34,154 nucleotides of DNA from Burkholderiales bacterium (GTDB taxonomy: Bacteria > Pseudomonadota > Gammaproteobacteria > Burkholderiales > SG8-39). A model generated the notes under the pieces. That model did no database searches. It was given only the letters and a program-made list of their open reading frames with translations, and had not been told where the DNA came from. This document shows, one piece after another, positions 33,886-34,154 of the stretch (its first letter is position 1; every line of letters starts with the position of its first letter). The stretch is from assembly GCA_026416295.1 (NCBI GenBank), contig JAOAFL010000063.1, positions 1 to 34,154 on the forward strand, given 5' to 3'. Made by a program: the position numbers and the translations under genes.

Positions 33886-34154
33886 GCGGGCTTTCCGTAG
33901 CCGCCGCCGCCGGGCATGCGGGCCACCAGCCGGTCGCCTGCCGGAACGAGGTAGGTCGCCTTGCCGGGAAGCACCTTGCCGCTTGCGAGCGCGACGTGCG
34001 CGGGCTGCCCGTTCTCGCCGCCTGCGCGCCCGCGCGCGGGATGGCGGCGTCGCTCGACGGTCGCGCAAGCGATCGTGAAGGGCGCAGGCTCGGTGTTCTC
34101 GATCTCGATCACCGAGCCCATGCCGCCGCGAAAGCGCCCCGCGCCGCCCGAGCC
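33882..34154 (-). CDS. Hydantoinase B / 5-oxoprolinase-type subunit (partial, C-terminal end)
   Basis: The last about 90 residues of a HyuB-type subunit; the rest lies beyond the window end. The G-S-G-G-A-G-R-F-R-G-G-M segment at the edge and the closing G-D-R-L-V-A-R-M-P-G-G-G-G-Y-G are typical of N-methylhydantoinase B and related acetone or acetophenone carboxylase subunits. These act with a HyuA-like ATPase subunit, expected upstream. Reading continues open to the window edge, so the ATG at 34121 is internal. The stop overlaps the P450 start. Frame and motifs support the call; the exact substrate class cannot be set. Confidence 0.9.
   Translation of the reverse strand, partial: GSGGAGRFRGGMGSVIEIENTEPAPFTIACATVERRRHPARGRAGGENGQPAHVALASGKVLPGKATYLVPAGDRLVARMPGGGGYGKPA

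Noticed and set aside
1-34154. CRISPR arrays, tRNA or rRNA genes, insertion sequences, prophage or plasmid origins
   Set aside because: I searched by eye for direct repeats with regular spacing, cloverleaf signatures, transposase motifs and terminal inverted repeats and found none. A tool-based scan could still detect weak cases.

Overview
The window is a gene-dense, very GC-rich stretch of bacterial chromosome (31 recognisable protein genes, two cut by the window edges, plus one doubtful 16-codon leader). Gene content suggests a betaproteobacterium, probably Burkholderiales-like and metabolically versatile: a Bug/TctC-type solute receptor, a DUF3301 protein followed by a short ferredoxin-NADP reductase, a DUF6279-like lipoprotein, several CoA-dependent catabolic genes and hydantoinase-type genes. 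This assignment is inference from gene families; there is no rRNA or marker gene in the window. I see no tRNA, rRNA, insertion sequence, CRISPR array, prophage or plasmid gene.

Layout. (1) 1-3308: end of an iron-type alcohol dehydrogenase (+), an aldehyde dehydrogenase (-) and a zinc alcohol dehydrogenase (+). The last two are divergent around a 77-bp promoter region. (2) 3309-7896: a tandem glycine riboswitch followed by gcvT-gcvH-gcvP, with overlapping stop/start codons. (3) 7915-14291 (-): a tight five-gene operon transcribed from the FadB-type gene through a thiolase, a Bug-family periplasmic receptor, a ketopantoate-reductase-like enzyme and an M20 amidohydrolase. It converges on gcvP. 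(4) 14521-18497 (+): an unusual HTH-plus-methyltransferase-like protein coupled to a divergent MetF-like protein, then an EamA transporter and two small proteins of unknown function. (5) 18528-24849 (+): acyl-CoA synthetase, crotonase, MaoC dehydratase, cyclase-family hydrolase, GMC oxidoreductase and MOSC protein. (6) 24945-29843 (+): DUF3301, ferredoxin-NADP reductase, a lipoprotein with no standard start codon, and a four-PAS GGDEF/EAL protein. (7) 29794-32245: two exported TPR proteins with overlapping divergent starts, then a Cys-type sulfatase. (8) 32274-34154 (-): end of a hydantoinase-B subunit, a cytochrome P450 and a short DUF1992 protein.

How the parts may work together. The best-supported regulated unit is the riboswitch-gcvTHP operon: glycine sensing controls glycine breakdown to CO2, ammonia and 5,10-methylene-tetrahydrofolate. 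The convergent operon ends in an M20 amidohydrolase of the hippurate-hydrolase type, which could release glycine or another amine from an N-acyl substrate while the acyl part enters the FadB/thiolase pair. That link is inference. The most unfamiliar piece is the HTH/methyltransferase-like plus MetF-like pair at 14521-16809, which looks like a dedicated one-carbon or methyl-transfer unit of unknown substrate.
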